Positions 51,667-59,840 of a DNA stretch of 64,000 nucleotides are shown here, piece by piece. Made by a program: the position numbers and the translations under genes. Location: the NCBI GenBank assembly GCA_030651765.1, contig JAUSBY010000011.1, positions 124,001 through 188,000 on the forward strand. The letters run 5' to 3'. The notes under the pieces are model-generated. The model searched no databases, was not told the DNA's origin, and saw only the letters and a program-made list of their open reading frames with translations. The stretch's first letter is position 1, and each line of letters starts with the position of its first letter. The stretch comes from Coriobacteriia bacterium (lineage in GTDB: Bacteria; Actinomycetota; Coriobacteriia; Anaerosomatales; Anaerosomataceae).

Positions 51667-52302
51667 ATGGCGATCATCCGGACGACTACGGCATCAATCA
51701 TCGTGCTCGCGGTAGGGCTCGTGTTCGGCTGCGCCTCTGCCGAGCTGCCCGGATACACGAGCCTGCTTGCCGGCGAGGCGACATCCACACCCGGCTTCGC
51801 GGCATCAGACAGCGTTGAACCGACCGATTCGGCGGCGCCGGTGGTTCGCGCCGAGAAGAAGCCGACGCCGATTGCGGTCGTGCCGTCTGCTGGTACCGCG
51901 TCGGCCGCGAAGCCGACCGCGAAGACGACCGGGACGTCCCCCGTGAGCTCCTCTTCCGATAGTCCGCAGGTCTACCCGTTTGGCCGGTGCACGGCGTCGG
52001 CATCTCCGGCGAGCCCGTCGATCGGTGGGTCGGTCACGCTCTCTGTGAAGGTCATCAACTCGGCCGGTGCCCCTCTGCCGGGCGTCGCGGTGATCTTCAT
52101 CAGCAGCTACATGCCGTATCCCGGAGAGGGTGGCCTTCCCGCCTCACAGCCGAAGGGGTACGCGAGCGCCACCACAAACGCATCCGGGATCGCATCGGTG
52201 AGCGTGCGCGCGACTCCCTACAGTTGCAAGACGGGAGTCCAGGTGCAGGTCAACGCGAAGGCCGGCAACAATCTCGCGCTCGTCAGCTATACCGCGCAGT
52301 AG
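51667..52302 (+). CDS. Lipoprotein with Ig-like (Big-1 type) domain
   Basis: A 211-residue protein; ATG 51667 follows GGGAGGGA. The lipobox is VGLVFGC (C about 22). A Ser/Thr/Pro/Lys-rich linker to about 105 precedes a beta-sandwich domain: CTASASPASPSIGGSVTLSVKVINSAGAPLPGVAVIF...TTNASGIASVSV, the Big-1 pattern. Likely a surface-exposed adhesive or structural lipoprotein. Its 160-base upstream region has no clear element. Confidence 0.75.
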   Translation: MAIIRTTTASIIVLAVGLVFGCASAELPGYTSLLAGEATSTPGFAASDSVEPTDSAAPVVRAEKKPTPIAVVPSAGTASAAKPTAKTTGTSPVSSSSDSPQVYPFGRCTASASPASPSIGGSVTLSVKVINSAGAPLPGVAVIFISSYMPYPGEGGLPASQPKGYASATTNASGIASVSVRATPYSCKTGVQVQVNAKAGNNLALVSYTAQ

Positions 52303-52358
52303 GGTCCTGACGAGGTTTAGCCGAAGGGCGTGTAGTCTTGCTGTTGCATCGGGCGCAG

Positions 52359-52376
52359 TATACACTCGATATACAC
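52359..52376. promoter_or_regulatory. Direct repeats at the toxin-antitoxin promoter
   Basis: TATACAC at 52359-52365 and 52370-52376, 11 bases apart (one helix turn), sit where a -10 element would be. They are likely to be the autoregulatory site of the AbrB-type antitoxin. Confidence 0.5.
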
Positions 52377-52397
52377 GAGCGACGCATCGGAGCTGTC

Positions 52398-52685
52398 ATG
52401 AGGGTGAAGACACGCAAGGTCGGCAACAGCCTCACGGTCACCATCCCCAAGGAACTGGTGACCGAGATGGATCTGGCCGAGGACACCGACATGAACATCT
52501 TCGTGCGTGAGGGGGCGGTCGTACTCGAGCCGGTCGTCTCGCGCTGGGAGCGCCTGGTCGAGCGGGTGCGTACCGGGGCCGCGGCCCGCGGTGCGGACGA
52601 GGCAGACGTCGAGGCGGAGATGCGCCGCGTGCGGCCGGGCTACGGCGGCTCTGTGCCAGACGCGGATGACGAGAGCGCCGGCTAG
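52398..52685 (+). CDS. AbrB/MazE-type antitoxin
   Basis: A 95-residue protein. The N-terminal swapped-hairpin fold MRVKTRKVGNSLTVTIPKELV is the SpoVT/AbrB DNA-binding pattern; the C-terminal acidic part (about 50-95) would bind the toxin. It is followed, with a 20-base overlap, by a PIN toxin. Typical of type II modules. Confidence 0.87.
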   Translation: MRVKTRKVGNSLTVTIPKELVTEMDLAEDTDMNIFVREGAVVLEPVVSRWERLVERVRTGAAARGADEADVEAEMRRVRPGYGGSVPDADDESAG

Positions 52686-53097
52686 CGTGCGTCCGCTTCG
52701 CGTGCTGATCGACACGAACGTGCTCGTCTCGGGCGTGCTGTTCGGCGGCGTGCCCGAGGATATCCTGGACGCTGCTCGCACCGGCTCGATCATCGGCGTC
52801 GTCTCGCTCCACATCCTCGGCGAGTTCAGGGACGTGCTGACCCGCCCCCGGTTCGGCGTGGACATCGCGCTCGCGGATGCGCTTGCCGAGGAGGTCGCCG
52901 ACTTCTGCGAAGTGGTCGCAGTCGAGCGCGCTGCTGCCTCCTGGAGCAGGGACGCCGACGACGATCCGGTGGTCGAGGCGGCGATCCTCGCGGGCGCGGA
53001 CGTCGTGGTCACCGGGGACGAGCACCTGCTGGCACTCGAGCTGCGGGCACCGCGGTTCGTCACCCCCGCAGCGCTTGCAGCCGAGCTGGATCGGTAG
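52666..53097 (+). CDS. PIN-domain toxin (COG1569 type)
   Basis: A 143-residue ribonuclease-like protein from ATG 52666, inside the antitoxin gene; GTG 52687 is possible. Acidic residues of the PIN active site: D16 (LIDTNVLVSG), E in LGEFRDVL, D in RDADDDPVVEAA and D in VTGDEHLL. Such toxins cleave RNA; the partner antitoxin blocks them. Confidence 0.9.
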   Translation: MTRAPASVRPLRVLIDTNVLVSGVLFGGVPEDILDAARTGSIIGVVSLHILGEFRDVLTRPRFGVDIALADALAEEVADFCEVVAVERAAASWSRDADDDPVVEAAILAGADVVVTGDEHLLALELRAPRFVTPAALAAELDR

Positions 53098-53103
53098 CAG
53101 CCC

Positions 53104-53289
53104 CTACGCCTTCCAGGGGAACAGTAGCCACGTGGTGAAGCCGAGCGTGCCGATGACGAGTACGAGCCTGATCGGCAGTGCCCACGGCAGGACCCAGATC
53201 GCGAGGGCGATCATCCACGGCAGGAACAGCAGCCAGATCACGCCCTGCACCAGGATGTTGAGCGAGCGCCGCATGCGGTGAACACGCAT
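53104..53289 (-). CDS. Small membrane protein, unknown
   Basis: A 61-residue protein from ATG 53289: two transmembrane helices (LVQGVIWLLFLPWMIALAIWVLPW and LVLVIGTLGFTTWLLFPW), basic N-terminus MRVHRMRRS. The ATG at 53274 is an alternative start. It is too simple to classify. Confidence 0.6.
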   Translation of the reverse strand: MRVHRMRRSLNILVQGVIWLLFLPWMIALAIWVLPWALPIRLVLVIGTLGFTTWLLFPWKA

Positions 53290-53364
53290 CCATCGGGGAA
53301 TACCATACGAATACGAACCGTCGGCTGCAGGATGGCGCTCAACACCCCGACTCGGAGGCAGAGC

Positions 53365-54261
53365 ATGGGTGATTCGCGTGCTCATAGGCACGGCAATGCC
53401 GCCGGTGGCGCGGGTCCCAAATCGGATGGCATCTCCCTCACCCTGCTACAGGAGCTTCCTGCCCTCGTCTGGCGCAGCAACGACCAGGGTGCGTGCGACT
53501 GGTTCAACGCCACATGGCTCGAGTTCACCGGACGGACCCTCGAGGATGAACTGAGCGACGGGTGGCTGGAAGGCGTGCATCCGGACGATCGGCAGCGGTG
53601 CATCTACACATGGCTCCAGAACTTCGCAGCTCGCCGACCGTTCGTCATGGAGTACCGCCTCATGCACCACGAGGGTGAGTACCGTTGGATCCGGGACTTC
53701 GGCAGACCCGTAAGCGCCGCCGATGGCACCTTCATGGGCTACATCGGGGCGTGCTTTGACATCAACGACCTGCGACAGTTGGCCGAGGACCTGTCGCATC
53801 TGGCAGCACACGACCCGCTAACCGGGTTGCCGGACCGGCGCGCCTTTGAGGTTGCCGTTATCGAGGCCACGGCTGCAGCCCGGCGAGGCATGCACTCCAC
53901 CATCCTGTTCGCGGACCTCGATCGGTTCAAGGAGTGCAACGATCGCTTCGGTCACGACAAGGGCGACGCCGTGCTGGTGGAGATCGCACAGGTCATGAGG
54001 CTCACGGTTCGAGACATGGACATGGTCGCGCGAATCGGCGGTGACGAGTTCGGGGTTCTGCTTCGCGGTCAGAGCGGAGCGGAGGTCGGGGACATCGAGG
54101 AGCGACTGGGCAACGCGGTTGCCGAGTGCGGAGCCAGGTACGGTCTCGACATCGGGCTCAGCATCGGGGCGTCTGCCATAGACGGCGACCACACCGCTTC
54201 TGTGGTGCTGGCCGAGGCCGACAGCCGGATGTACGAGAGCAAGCGGCGGCAGGTGCGCTAG
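53365..54261 (+). CDS. PAS-GGDEF diguanylate cyclase
   Basis: A 298-residue soluble protein; ATG 53365 follows GGAGG. A PAS/PAC domain (about 15-140; LVWRSNDQGACDWFNATWLEFTG and MEYRLMHHEGEYRWIRDFGRPV) precedes a GGDEF domain with an intact RIGGDEF (G225-F229) and DLDRFKECNDRFGHDKGD. It lacks membrane helices. It makes c-di-GMP in response to a bound ligand or redox state. Confidence 0.93.
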   Translation: MGDSRAHRHGNAAGGAGPKSDGISLTLLQELPALVWRSNDQGACDWFNATWLEFTGRTLEDELSDGWLEGVHPDDRQRCIYTWLQNFAARRPFVMEYRLMHHEGEYRWIRDFGRPVSAADGTFMGYIGACFDINDLRQLAEDLSHLAAHDPLTGLPDRRAFEVAVIEATAAARRGMHSTILFADLDRFKECNDRFGHDKGDAVLVEIAQVMRLTVRDMDMVARIGGDEFGVLLRGQSGAEVGDIEERLGNAVAECGARYGLDIGLSIGASAIDGDHTASVVLAEADSRMYESKRRQVR

Positions 54262-54346
54262 GTCTGGCGACTCCCTCGCGTGCGCTCTACCCTCTCGGCG
54301 TGCTACCCTGTACCGCCCTTTCACTGACCGAGCATCTGGAGTTCCC

Positions 54347-56155
54347 ATGCGCGCCGCTGACATCCGCAACATCGCTATCATCGCTCACGTCGACCACGGG
54401 AAGACCACGATCGTGGACCGGCTGCTGCAGTCCACGCACGTCTTCCGCGATAACCAGACGGTCGTCGACCAGGTGCTCGACAGCAACGACCAGGAGCGCG
54501 AGCGCGGCATCACCATCCTCGCGAAGAACATCTCCGTGCGCTGGGGCGACGTGAAGATCAACGTCATCGATACGCCCGGCCACGCGGACTTCGGCGGCGA
54601 GGTGGAGCGCGTTCTCAAGATGGCCGACGGGTGTCTGCTCATCGTGGATGCCTTCGACGGCCCGATGCCCCAGACGCGCTTCGTGCTGCGCCACGCGCTC
54701 GAGCACGGACTCAAGCCACTTGTGGTCGTCAACAAGATCGACCGGGACGGCGCCCGTCCGCTCGAGGTCATCGGCGAGGTGTTCGACCTCATGGTCGACC
54801 TCGGCGCGGACGACTCGCAGCTCGACTTCCCGATCATCTACACAAGCGCCGTGAACGGCTATGCGCGTTTCGAGCCCGACGACGGCAACATGGACATGTC
54901 GCCGCTGCTCGACGCGATCGTCGAGCACGTGCCGTGTCCGGACGTCGACCCCGACGGTCCGGTGGCCATGCAGGTCTGCACCATCGACCACTCGGACTAC
55001 GTCGGCCGAATCGGCATCGGGCGCATCTTCTCGGGAACCTTGCACGACGGCGAGAAGATCCTCGTCATCAAGAACGACGGGAGTCGCTACCAGGCGCAGG
55101 TCAAGCAGCTCTTCACGTTCGAGGCGCTTGGCCGTGCCGAGGCGACACAGGCGCACGCAGGCGACATCGTCGCGGTGGTGGGCGTGGACGATGCCGACAT
55201 CGGCGATATGTTCACGTGCCGACTCGAGCCGGTGCAGCTCGACCCCATCCACGTTGAAGAACCGACGATGTCGGTCGTGTTCGCTGCCTCTACGAGCCCG
55301 CTCGTCGGCCAGGAGGGCACCATCGTCGGCGGCCGGCAGATCAAGGAGCGCCTGCTCCGCGAGGCCGAGTCCAACATCTCGATGCGCATCACCGAGAGCG
55401 AGGACAAGAGCGGGATGGAGGTCGCCGGCCGCGGCGTGCTCCACCTCTCGGTGCTCATGGAGACGATGCGCCGGGAGGGCTACGAGTTCCAGGTCGGCCG
55501 CCCGCAGGTGATCATCAAGAACGAGGGCGGCAAGAAGCTCGAGCCGATCGAGCAGGCTGTGGTCGACGTGCCGAGCGAGTATGCCGGCAAAGTCATCGAG
55601 ATCTTCGGCAGCCGCGGCGGCGAGATGACCGACATGGTGCAGCGCGACGAGCACGTGCACCTGGAGTTCAAGATCGCTACCCGCGGCGTGATGGGTCTGC
55701 GCACCCGCATCCTGAACGCCACGCGTGGCGAGGCCACACTGTTCCACCACTTCTTCGAGTACGGACCGTACCGCGGCGACATCGGCGGTCGCATCAATGG
55801 CTCGCTCATCGCGATGTCCACCGACAAGTCCGTCGCTTTCGCGCTCGACGCGCTGCAGACGCGCGGCAAGATGTTCATCGGCCCGGGCGAGATGTGCTAC
55901 GAGGGCATGATCGTCGGCGAACACGCCAAGGACAACGACCTCGTGGTGAACGTGGCCAAGGCCAAGCAGCTCACCAACATGCGCGCGGCCTCGGCCGACA
56001 AAGGCATCCAGCTCGCGCCGCCGATCACGTTCACGCTCGAAGAGGCGCTCGAGTATATCGAGGACGACGAGCTCGTCGAGGTCACGCCGAAGAGCATCAG
56101 GCTGCGCAAGCGGCTGCTTGCCGAGAACGATCGCAAGAAGTCGCGCCGCGCGTAA
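54347..56155 (+). CDS. typA: Ribosome-binding GTPase TypA/BipA
   Basis: A 602-residue protein. G1 AHVDHGKTT (13-21), switch II DTPGHADFGGEVER, G4 NKIDR. Later translation-factor domains and the C-terminal TypA-specific region (NATRGEATLFHHFFEYGPYRGDIGGR, ALDALQTRGKMFIGPGEMCYEGMIVGEH) are intact. Acts on ribosome assembly under stress and cold. Confidence 0.97.
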   Translation: MRAADIRNIAIIAHVDHGKTTIVDRLLQSTHVFRDNQTVVDQVLDSNDQERERGITILAKNISVRWGDVKINVIDTPGHADFGGEVERVLKMADGCLLIVDAFDGPMPQTRFVLRHALEHGLKPLVVVNKIDRDGARPLEVIGEVFDLMVDLGADDSQLDFPIIYTSAVNGYARFEPDDGNMDMSPLLDAIVEHVPCPDVDPDGPVAMQVCTIDHSDYVGRIGIGRIFSGTLHDGEKILVIKNDGSRYQAQVKQLFTFEALGRAEATQAHAGDIVAVVGVDDADIGDMFTCRLEPVQLDPIHVEEPTMSVVFAASTSPLVGQEGTIVGGRQIKERLLREAESNISMRITESEDKSGMEVAGRGVLHLSVLMETMRREGYEFQVGRPQVIIKNEGGKKLEPIEQAVVDVPSEYAGKVIEIFGSRGGEMTDMVQRDEHVHLEFKIATRGVMGLRTRILNATRGEATLFHHFFEYGPYRGDIGGRINGSLIAMSTDKSVAFALDALQTRGKMFIGPGEMCYEGMIVGEHAKDNDLVVNVAKAKQLTNMRAASADKGIQLAPPITFTLEEALEYIEDDELVEVTPKSIRLRKRLLAENDRKKSRRA

Positions 56156-56276
56156 GCCGCCCTTCGCCTGTCGGTGAATGGCGGCTCTTGCACACCCCAA
56201 AGGGGTACATTCCTCCCGCACCGCGCGCCCCCAAGCGACGCGCGGCATTGTGCTGGTTCGCGTAGGGGGAGGACCC

Positions 56277-58754
56277 ATGAATGGCACGGTGCGTTCTCGT
56301 TCGCTCGTCCTGACACTCATCTTCGCGCTCCTGACGTTCGGGACGCAGGCGGCGGGGGCGGTGACCAGTGCCGGCAACGTTGCGCCTGTTGCTCAGGGCG
56401 ATCCACTGACGATGGACGCTGAAACGATCATGCAGCCCGACGATCTCGTCGCATGGGATCAGCTCGGCGGCTCCGTTGCGATCGACGGGGACGTCGCCGT
56501 GGTCGGAGCGCTATCCGGCAACAACGGCGCCGGAGCGGCGTACGTCTACGAGCGGATCGACGGCACGTGGGTCGAGACCGCCAAGCTCGTGAGCACCGAC
56601 CCCGGGGCCAATGAGCGCTTCGGCGCGTCGGTCGCGGTGGAGGGCGACACGATCGTCGTGGGCGAGCACCGCGATCTGGACGTGAACGTTGCCAAGGGTG
56701 CCGTCCACGTATTCACGCGCAGCGGTGGCGCGTGGTCGCATGCGGCGAAGCTCGTGGCCAGTCCGCGTGTCGACAACGGCGAGTTCGGCTGCGACGTGGC
56801 TATCTCAGGCGACACGATCGCAATCGGCTCGTACGGCTACAGCGGCTATGCCGGTGGAGCGTACGTGTTCCAGGGAGGCGGTTCGTCCTGGACACAGCAG
56901 GCGGTCATCGGCCCTGCCTCGTCGGGGTCGCACGCGTTCGGGGAGTCGCTCGACATTGATGGAGACACGCTGCTTGTCGGCTGCCCTAATGACGACGCGC
57001 TCGGCTCCGACTCGGGGGCGGCGTACATCTACACGCGTTCAGGCGCGAGCTGGTCGTACGGCGCCCAGCTCGTCGCCAGTGATGGTGCGGCGAACGACTA
57101 CTTCGGCGGGGCAGTGGCGATCGATGGCGGCGTGGCGCTCGTTGGCGCCCGCGCGGACGACGATCTCGGCAACTGGTCCGGTGCCGCATACTTGTTCAAG
57201 GGCAGCGGTAGCAGCTGGACGCAGTTCGACAAGATCCTCCCCTCTGATGGCGCCGCGCAAGATGAGTTCGGCTCTGACGTCGCATTCGACGGGCAGAGCG
57301 CCGTGATCGGCGCGCAGAAGACCTCGCAGCTCGGCGCGGCGACCGGCCGGGCGTACGTCTACACCTACAACGGAACGGGTCTCACCGAGGTGTCGGCCCT
57401 GTCTGCCTCGGATGCCGCCGCCGATGCGTACTACGGTTCTGCAGTCGCGATCAGTGGTTCCACATGCGTCGTGGGCGCCTACAGCGCGAGCCCGACCGCC
57501 GAGAACAGCGGCGAGGCCTACATCTACGACTCCTACTACACCGTGGCTGAGGACGCGGTGCTCTACGTGGACGCGCCGGGCGTCCTGTGGAACGACTGGG
57601 ACTCCGACATGGAGTGGTTCGGCGTGGCCGACTGGGCCGAAGCAGGCCATGGACACGTCTCGATGTTTTCTGGCGGGGCCTTCAGCTATACGCCCGAGCC
57701 CGACTTCAACGGGTACGACTCGTTCACCTATCGGCTGTGGGACGACCACGGTGCGTTCTCTGCGCCGGCAACGGTCAAGATCCGGGTCGCGCCGGTTCAC
57801 GACTACATCCCGATCCAGGGCGCAGACAGGTTCGAGACGAGTGCCGAGGCCGCACGTGCCGGGTTCGCCGCATCCGGCGCTCCGACCGCGGTCATCGCGA
57901 CCGGACGCAACTTCCCGGACGCGCTCGGCGGCTCTGCGCTTGCCGGTGCGCTCGATGCACCGCTCCTGCTGGTCGACACCGCGAGCGTTCCCGCGAGCGT
58001 CGCCGATGTGCTCGACGAGCTCGACACCGACCACGCGATCATCCTCGGCGGCACGGCGGCTGTGACCGACGCCGTCCGGACGCAACTCATAGCGGCGATG
58101 GGCTCGGGATCGACGGTGGAACGGATCGACGGACGCGACCGCTACGAGACCGCCCGAGAGGTGGCAGCCAGAGCGATCGATGAGATCGGACCGCTGTTCG
58201 ATGGCGTCGCCTTCGTGGCGACGGGTGAGAACTTCCCCGATGCGCTTGCCGCCGGGCCGATCGCGGCAGCGTTCGGGATGCCGATCTACCTCGTGAGTAA
58301 CGGCGCGGGCGACGCAGCCACGATCGCGGCGATGGACGCCGACGGCGTCTCGAGCGTCAACGTGCTCGGCGGAACCTCGGTGGTGACTGGCGCGACGTAC
58401 GCTGCGCTGACCTCCGAGTTCGGCACCGGCCGCGTGGACCGGCTTTCGGGAGACAATCGCTACGAGACCGCTGCTGAGGTCGCATCCTACGGCTGCGCGA
58501 AGGACAAGCTCACGTGGAACGGTGTCGGCATCGCAACGGGCGAGGCGTTCCCCGACGCGCTGTCGGCGGGCGCGACGCTCGGGCGATTCCGCACCGTGCT
58601 GATGCTCTCAAGGCCGGCGGCGTTGTCCACCGAGACCGAGAGCGTGCTCTCCGCAAACCGCACGGCGATCGACGACGTCCGCTACTTCGGCGGCACCAGC
58701 GCGCTGTCGCCTGCGGTGCGCGCGCGTGTGAAGCAGGTGATCGAGGCCCCATAG
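56277..58754 (+). CDS. Large secreted FG-GAP/cadherin-like protein with CWB2 repeats
   Basis: An 825-residue protein from ATG 56277. Signal peptide (about 1-28). Residues 45-430 hold about seven FG-GAP repeats (FGASVAVEGDTIVVG, FGESLDIDGDTLLVG, FGGAVAIDGGVALVG...), an integrin-type beta-propeller that often binds calcium. A cadherin-like tandem domain (about 430-510; FSYTPEPDFNGYDSFTYRLWDDHG) follows, and three CWB2 modules complete the C-terminus (about 515-825). It is probably a surface adhesin or S-layer-associated protein. It is preceded by ACCCC-AAA-GGGGT (about 56195-56207). Confidence 0.86.
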   Translation: MNGTVRSRSLVLTLIFALLTFGTQAAGAVTSAGNVAPVAQGDPLTMDAETIMQPDDLVAWDQLGGSVAIDGDVAVVGALSGNNGAGAAYVYERIDGTWVETAKLVSTDPGANERFGASVAVEGDTIVVGEHRDLDVNVAKGAVHVFTRSGGAWSHAAKLVASPRVDNGEFGCDVAISGDTIAIGSYGYSGYAGGAYVFQGGGSSWTQQAVIGPASSGSHAFGESLDIDGDTLLVGCPNDDALGSDSGAAYIYTRSGASWSYGAQLVASDGAANDYFGGAVAIDGGVALVGARADDDLGNWSGAAYLFKGSGSSWTQFDKILPSDGAAQDEFGSDVAFDGQSAVIGAQKTSQLGAATGRAYVYTYNGTGLTEVSALSASDAAADAYYGSAVAISGSTCVVGAYSASPTAENSGEAYIYDSYYTVAEDAVLYVDAPGVLWNDWDSDMEWFGVADWAEAGHGHVSMFSGGAFSYTPEPDFNGYDSFTYRLWDDHGAFSAPATVKIRVAPVHDYIPIQGADRFETSAEAARAGFAASGAPTAVIATGRNFPDALGGSALAGALDAPLLLVDTASVPASVADVLDELDTDHAIILGGTAAVTDAVRTQLIAAMGSGSTVERIDGRDRYETAREVAARAIDEIGPLFDGVAFVATGENFPDALAAGPIAAAFGMPIYLVSNGAGDAATIAAMDADGVSSVNVLGGTSVVTGATYAALTSEFGTGRVDRLSGDNRYETAAEVASYGCAKDKLTWNGVGIATGEAFPDALSAGATLGRFRTVLMLSRPAALSTETESVLSANRTAIDDVRYFGGTSALSPAVRARVKQVIEAP

Positions 58755-58944
58755 CGCACAGCAGCGGCGCCCTACCCCCCGTAGGCGCCGCTCGCCTCGA
58801 CTGTAGCGCTTATGTCTACGTGGCGCAGCGTTGGCGCCGTGGCGATTCGGTGAGCGGCGGGTTTTTCGACGAGCGGTGACGACGAGAGGTGCAGCCGCCG
58901 GATAGGCGGTCCGTGAGGTATGCGGCGGCGCGCATATACGTTTC

Positions 58945-59026
58945 GTGCGCCGAGACCCTCCACCTCGGCATGATTCTCGCTTGCGCACTTTCACGGGCGA
59001 GGTCCCGAGGGCGCGATACGGCGCAC
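58945..59026 (+). ncRNA. Candidate structured RNA element
   Basis: GTGCGCCG (58945-58952) pairs with CGGCGCAC (59019-59026). Inside, CCTCGG (58963-58968) pairs with CCGAGG (59005-59010), and CTCGC (58976-58980) with GCGAG (58997-59001). The nested order makes one long interrupted hairpin with short bulges. It lies directly before the Shine-Dalgarno of the short frame, as a riboswitch or leader would. No family recognised. Confidence 0.45.
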
Positions 59027-59054
59027 CGCCGTTAAGGGAGGAGGTGATCCAGCG

Positions 59055-59123
59055 TTGAGTAGTCCCAACATCGCTGCGCTGGTTCTGACCGCTGCTGAGA
59101 GAGTGGAGGTCAGGACCTCCTGA
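59055..59123 (+). CDS. Possible 22-residue leader peptide
   Basis: TTG at 59055 starts SSPNIAALVLTAAERVEVRTS and ends at TGA 59121-59123. AGGAGGTGATCCAGC (59039-59053) precedes it and is complementary to the last 15 bases of a typical bacterial 16S rRNA, far more than a normal ribosome-binding site. Near the stop, GGAGGTC-AG-GACCTCC (59105-59120) is a perfect inverted repeat. Could be a regulatory leader peptide, a small bioactive peptide or chance. Confidence 0.35.
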   Translation: MSSPNIAALVLTAAERVEVRTS

Positions 59124-59205
59124 GCACGGCGGCGTTCCGGGACGTTCGCGTCTCGGCCGCACGGCGCCACCTGCAACGGATGAACGTCGCTGTGATGCAG
59201 CGATG

Positions 59206-59238
59206 GGAGGGGCCGCTTCGATCAGAGGCGGCCCCTCC
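59206..59238. terminator. Long hairpin, probable terminator
   Basis: GGAGGGGCCGC (59206-59216) is inverted at 59228-59238. No T-run follows on either strand, so termination efficiency is uncertain. Confidence 0.5.
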
Positions 59239-59293
59239 GGCGTTCCCGGTGACCTGTTACGCTACCGTTGAGTCCACCGGACAGGGAGGCCCG

Positions 59294-59827
59294 ATGTTGC
59301 TCAGACCGATCGATCCATCCGAGGTTGAGGCGGTCGCCGACGTGCACCGGCGCGCGTTCGGCAGTGATGTCGAGGCGGACCTCGCGCGTGCGCTGATGCT
59401 CGACGACGGGTTCGTGCGCACCCTGTCGTTCGTCGCCGAGGACGGGGGCCGGCTCCTCGGCCATGTGCTCTTCTCCCGGTCGTGGCTCGAGCGCGACGAC
59501 GGCGAGCCGGGGTTCCCGCTCCTGGTGCTCGCGCCACTCGCCGTAGTGCCCGAGTCGCAGCACGAAGGCGTCGGCACCACGCTCGTCGAGGCCGCGATCG
59601 CACTTGCCCGCGAGTCCGGCGAGATCGGCATGCTCGTGTTTGGCGATCCGGCGTACTACGGCCGCTTCGGATTCACCGACGCCTGGGCCAAGGGCATCCG
59701 TACCCCTCACCCGACCGAGCCGACATGGGGATGGCAGGCGCTTGAACTCGCCGAGTGTGTGCTCGGGCCCTCGGGCATCCTGCGCGTCGCCCCGCCGCTC
59801 GATGCTCCGGAGATGTGGATCGCGTAA
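59294..59827 (+). CDS. GNAT-family N-acetyltransferase
   Basis: A 177-residue protein; ATG 59294 follows GGGAGG. MLLRPIDPSEVEAVADVHRRAFG at the start, then LVLAPLAVVPESQHEGVGTTLVEAAI (acetyl-CoA loop V-x4-QHEGVG) and YYGRFGFTDA near the end, fit the YhbS-like GNAT group. The substrate is unknown. Confidence 0.88.
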   Translation: MLLRPIDPSEVEAVADVHRRAFGSDVEADLARALMLDDGFVRTLSFVAEDGGRLLGHVLFSRSWLERDDGEPGFPLLVLAPLAVVPESQHEGVGTTLVEAAIALARESGEIGMLVFGDPAYYGRFGFTDAWAKGIRTPHPTEPTWGWQALELAECVLGPSGILRVAPPLDAPEMWIA

Positions 59828-59840
59828 GGCCCCGGCGAAC

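Larger units (their letters stand above)
58755..59293. other. 540-base intergenic region with folded elements and a short open frame
   Basis: No normal gene is seen. It holds a hairpin close to the upstream stop (AGCGGCGCC...GGCGCCGCT, about 58762-58792), a small hairpin CCGCC-GGATA-GGCGG at 58895-58909, a nested stem (58945-59026), a 22-codon frame behind an exceptional Shine-Dalgarno (59039-59123), a perfect inverted repeat (59105-59120) and a long hairpin (59206-59238). Orientation of a transcript is not certain; a plus-strand RNA that ends at 59238 fits best. Confidence 0.6.

Noticed and set aside
54287-56377. 696-codon open frame opposite typA
   Set aside because: His/Asp/Leu-rich shadow of the typA codons; typA is certain.
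59035-59060. 16S rRNA 3' end on the minus strand
   Set aside because: Only 15 bases match; the sequence before and after does not resemble 16S rRNA, so it is not an rRNA gene. Kept as a finding on the Shine-Dalgarno.
58608-59162. 184-codon minus-strand frame through the intergenic region
   Set aside because: No ribosome-binding site, no motif, low-complexity Arg/Ser/Pro; begins inside folded elements.
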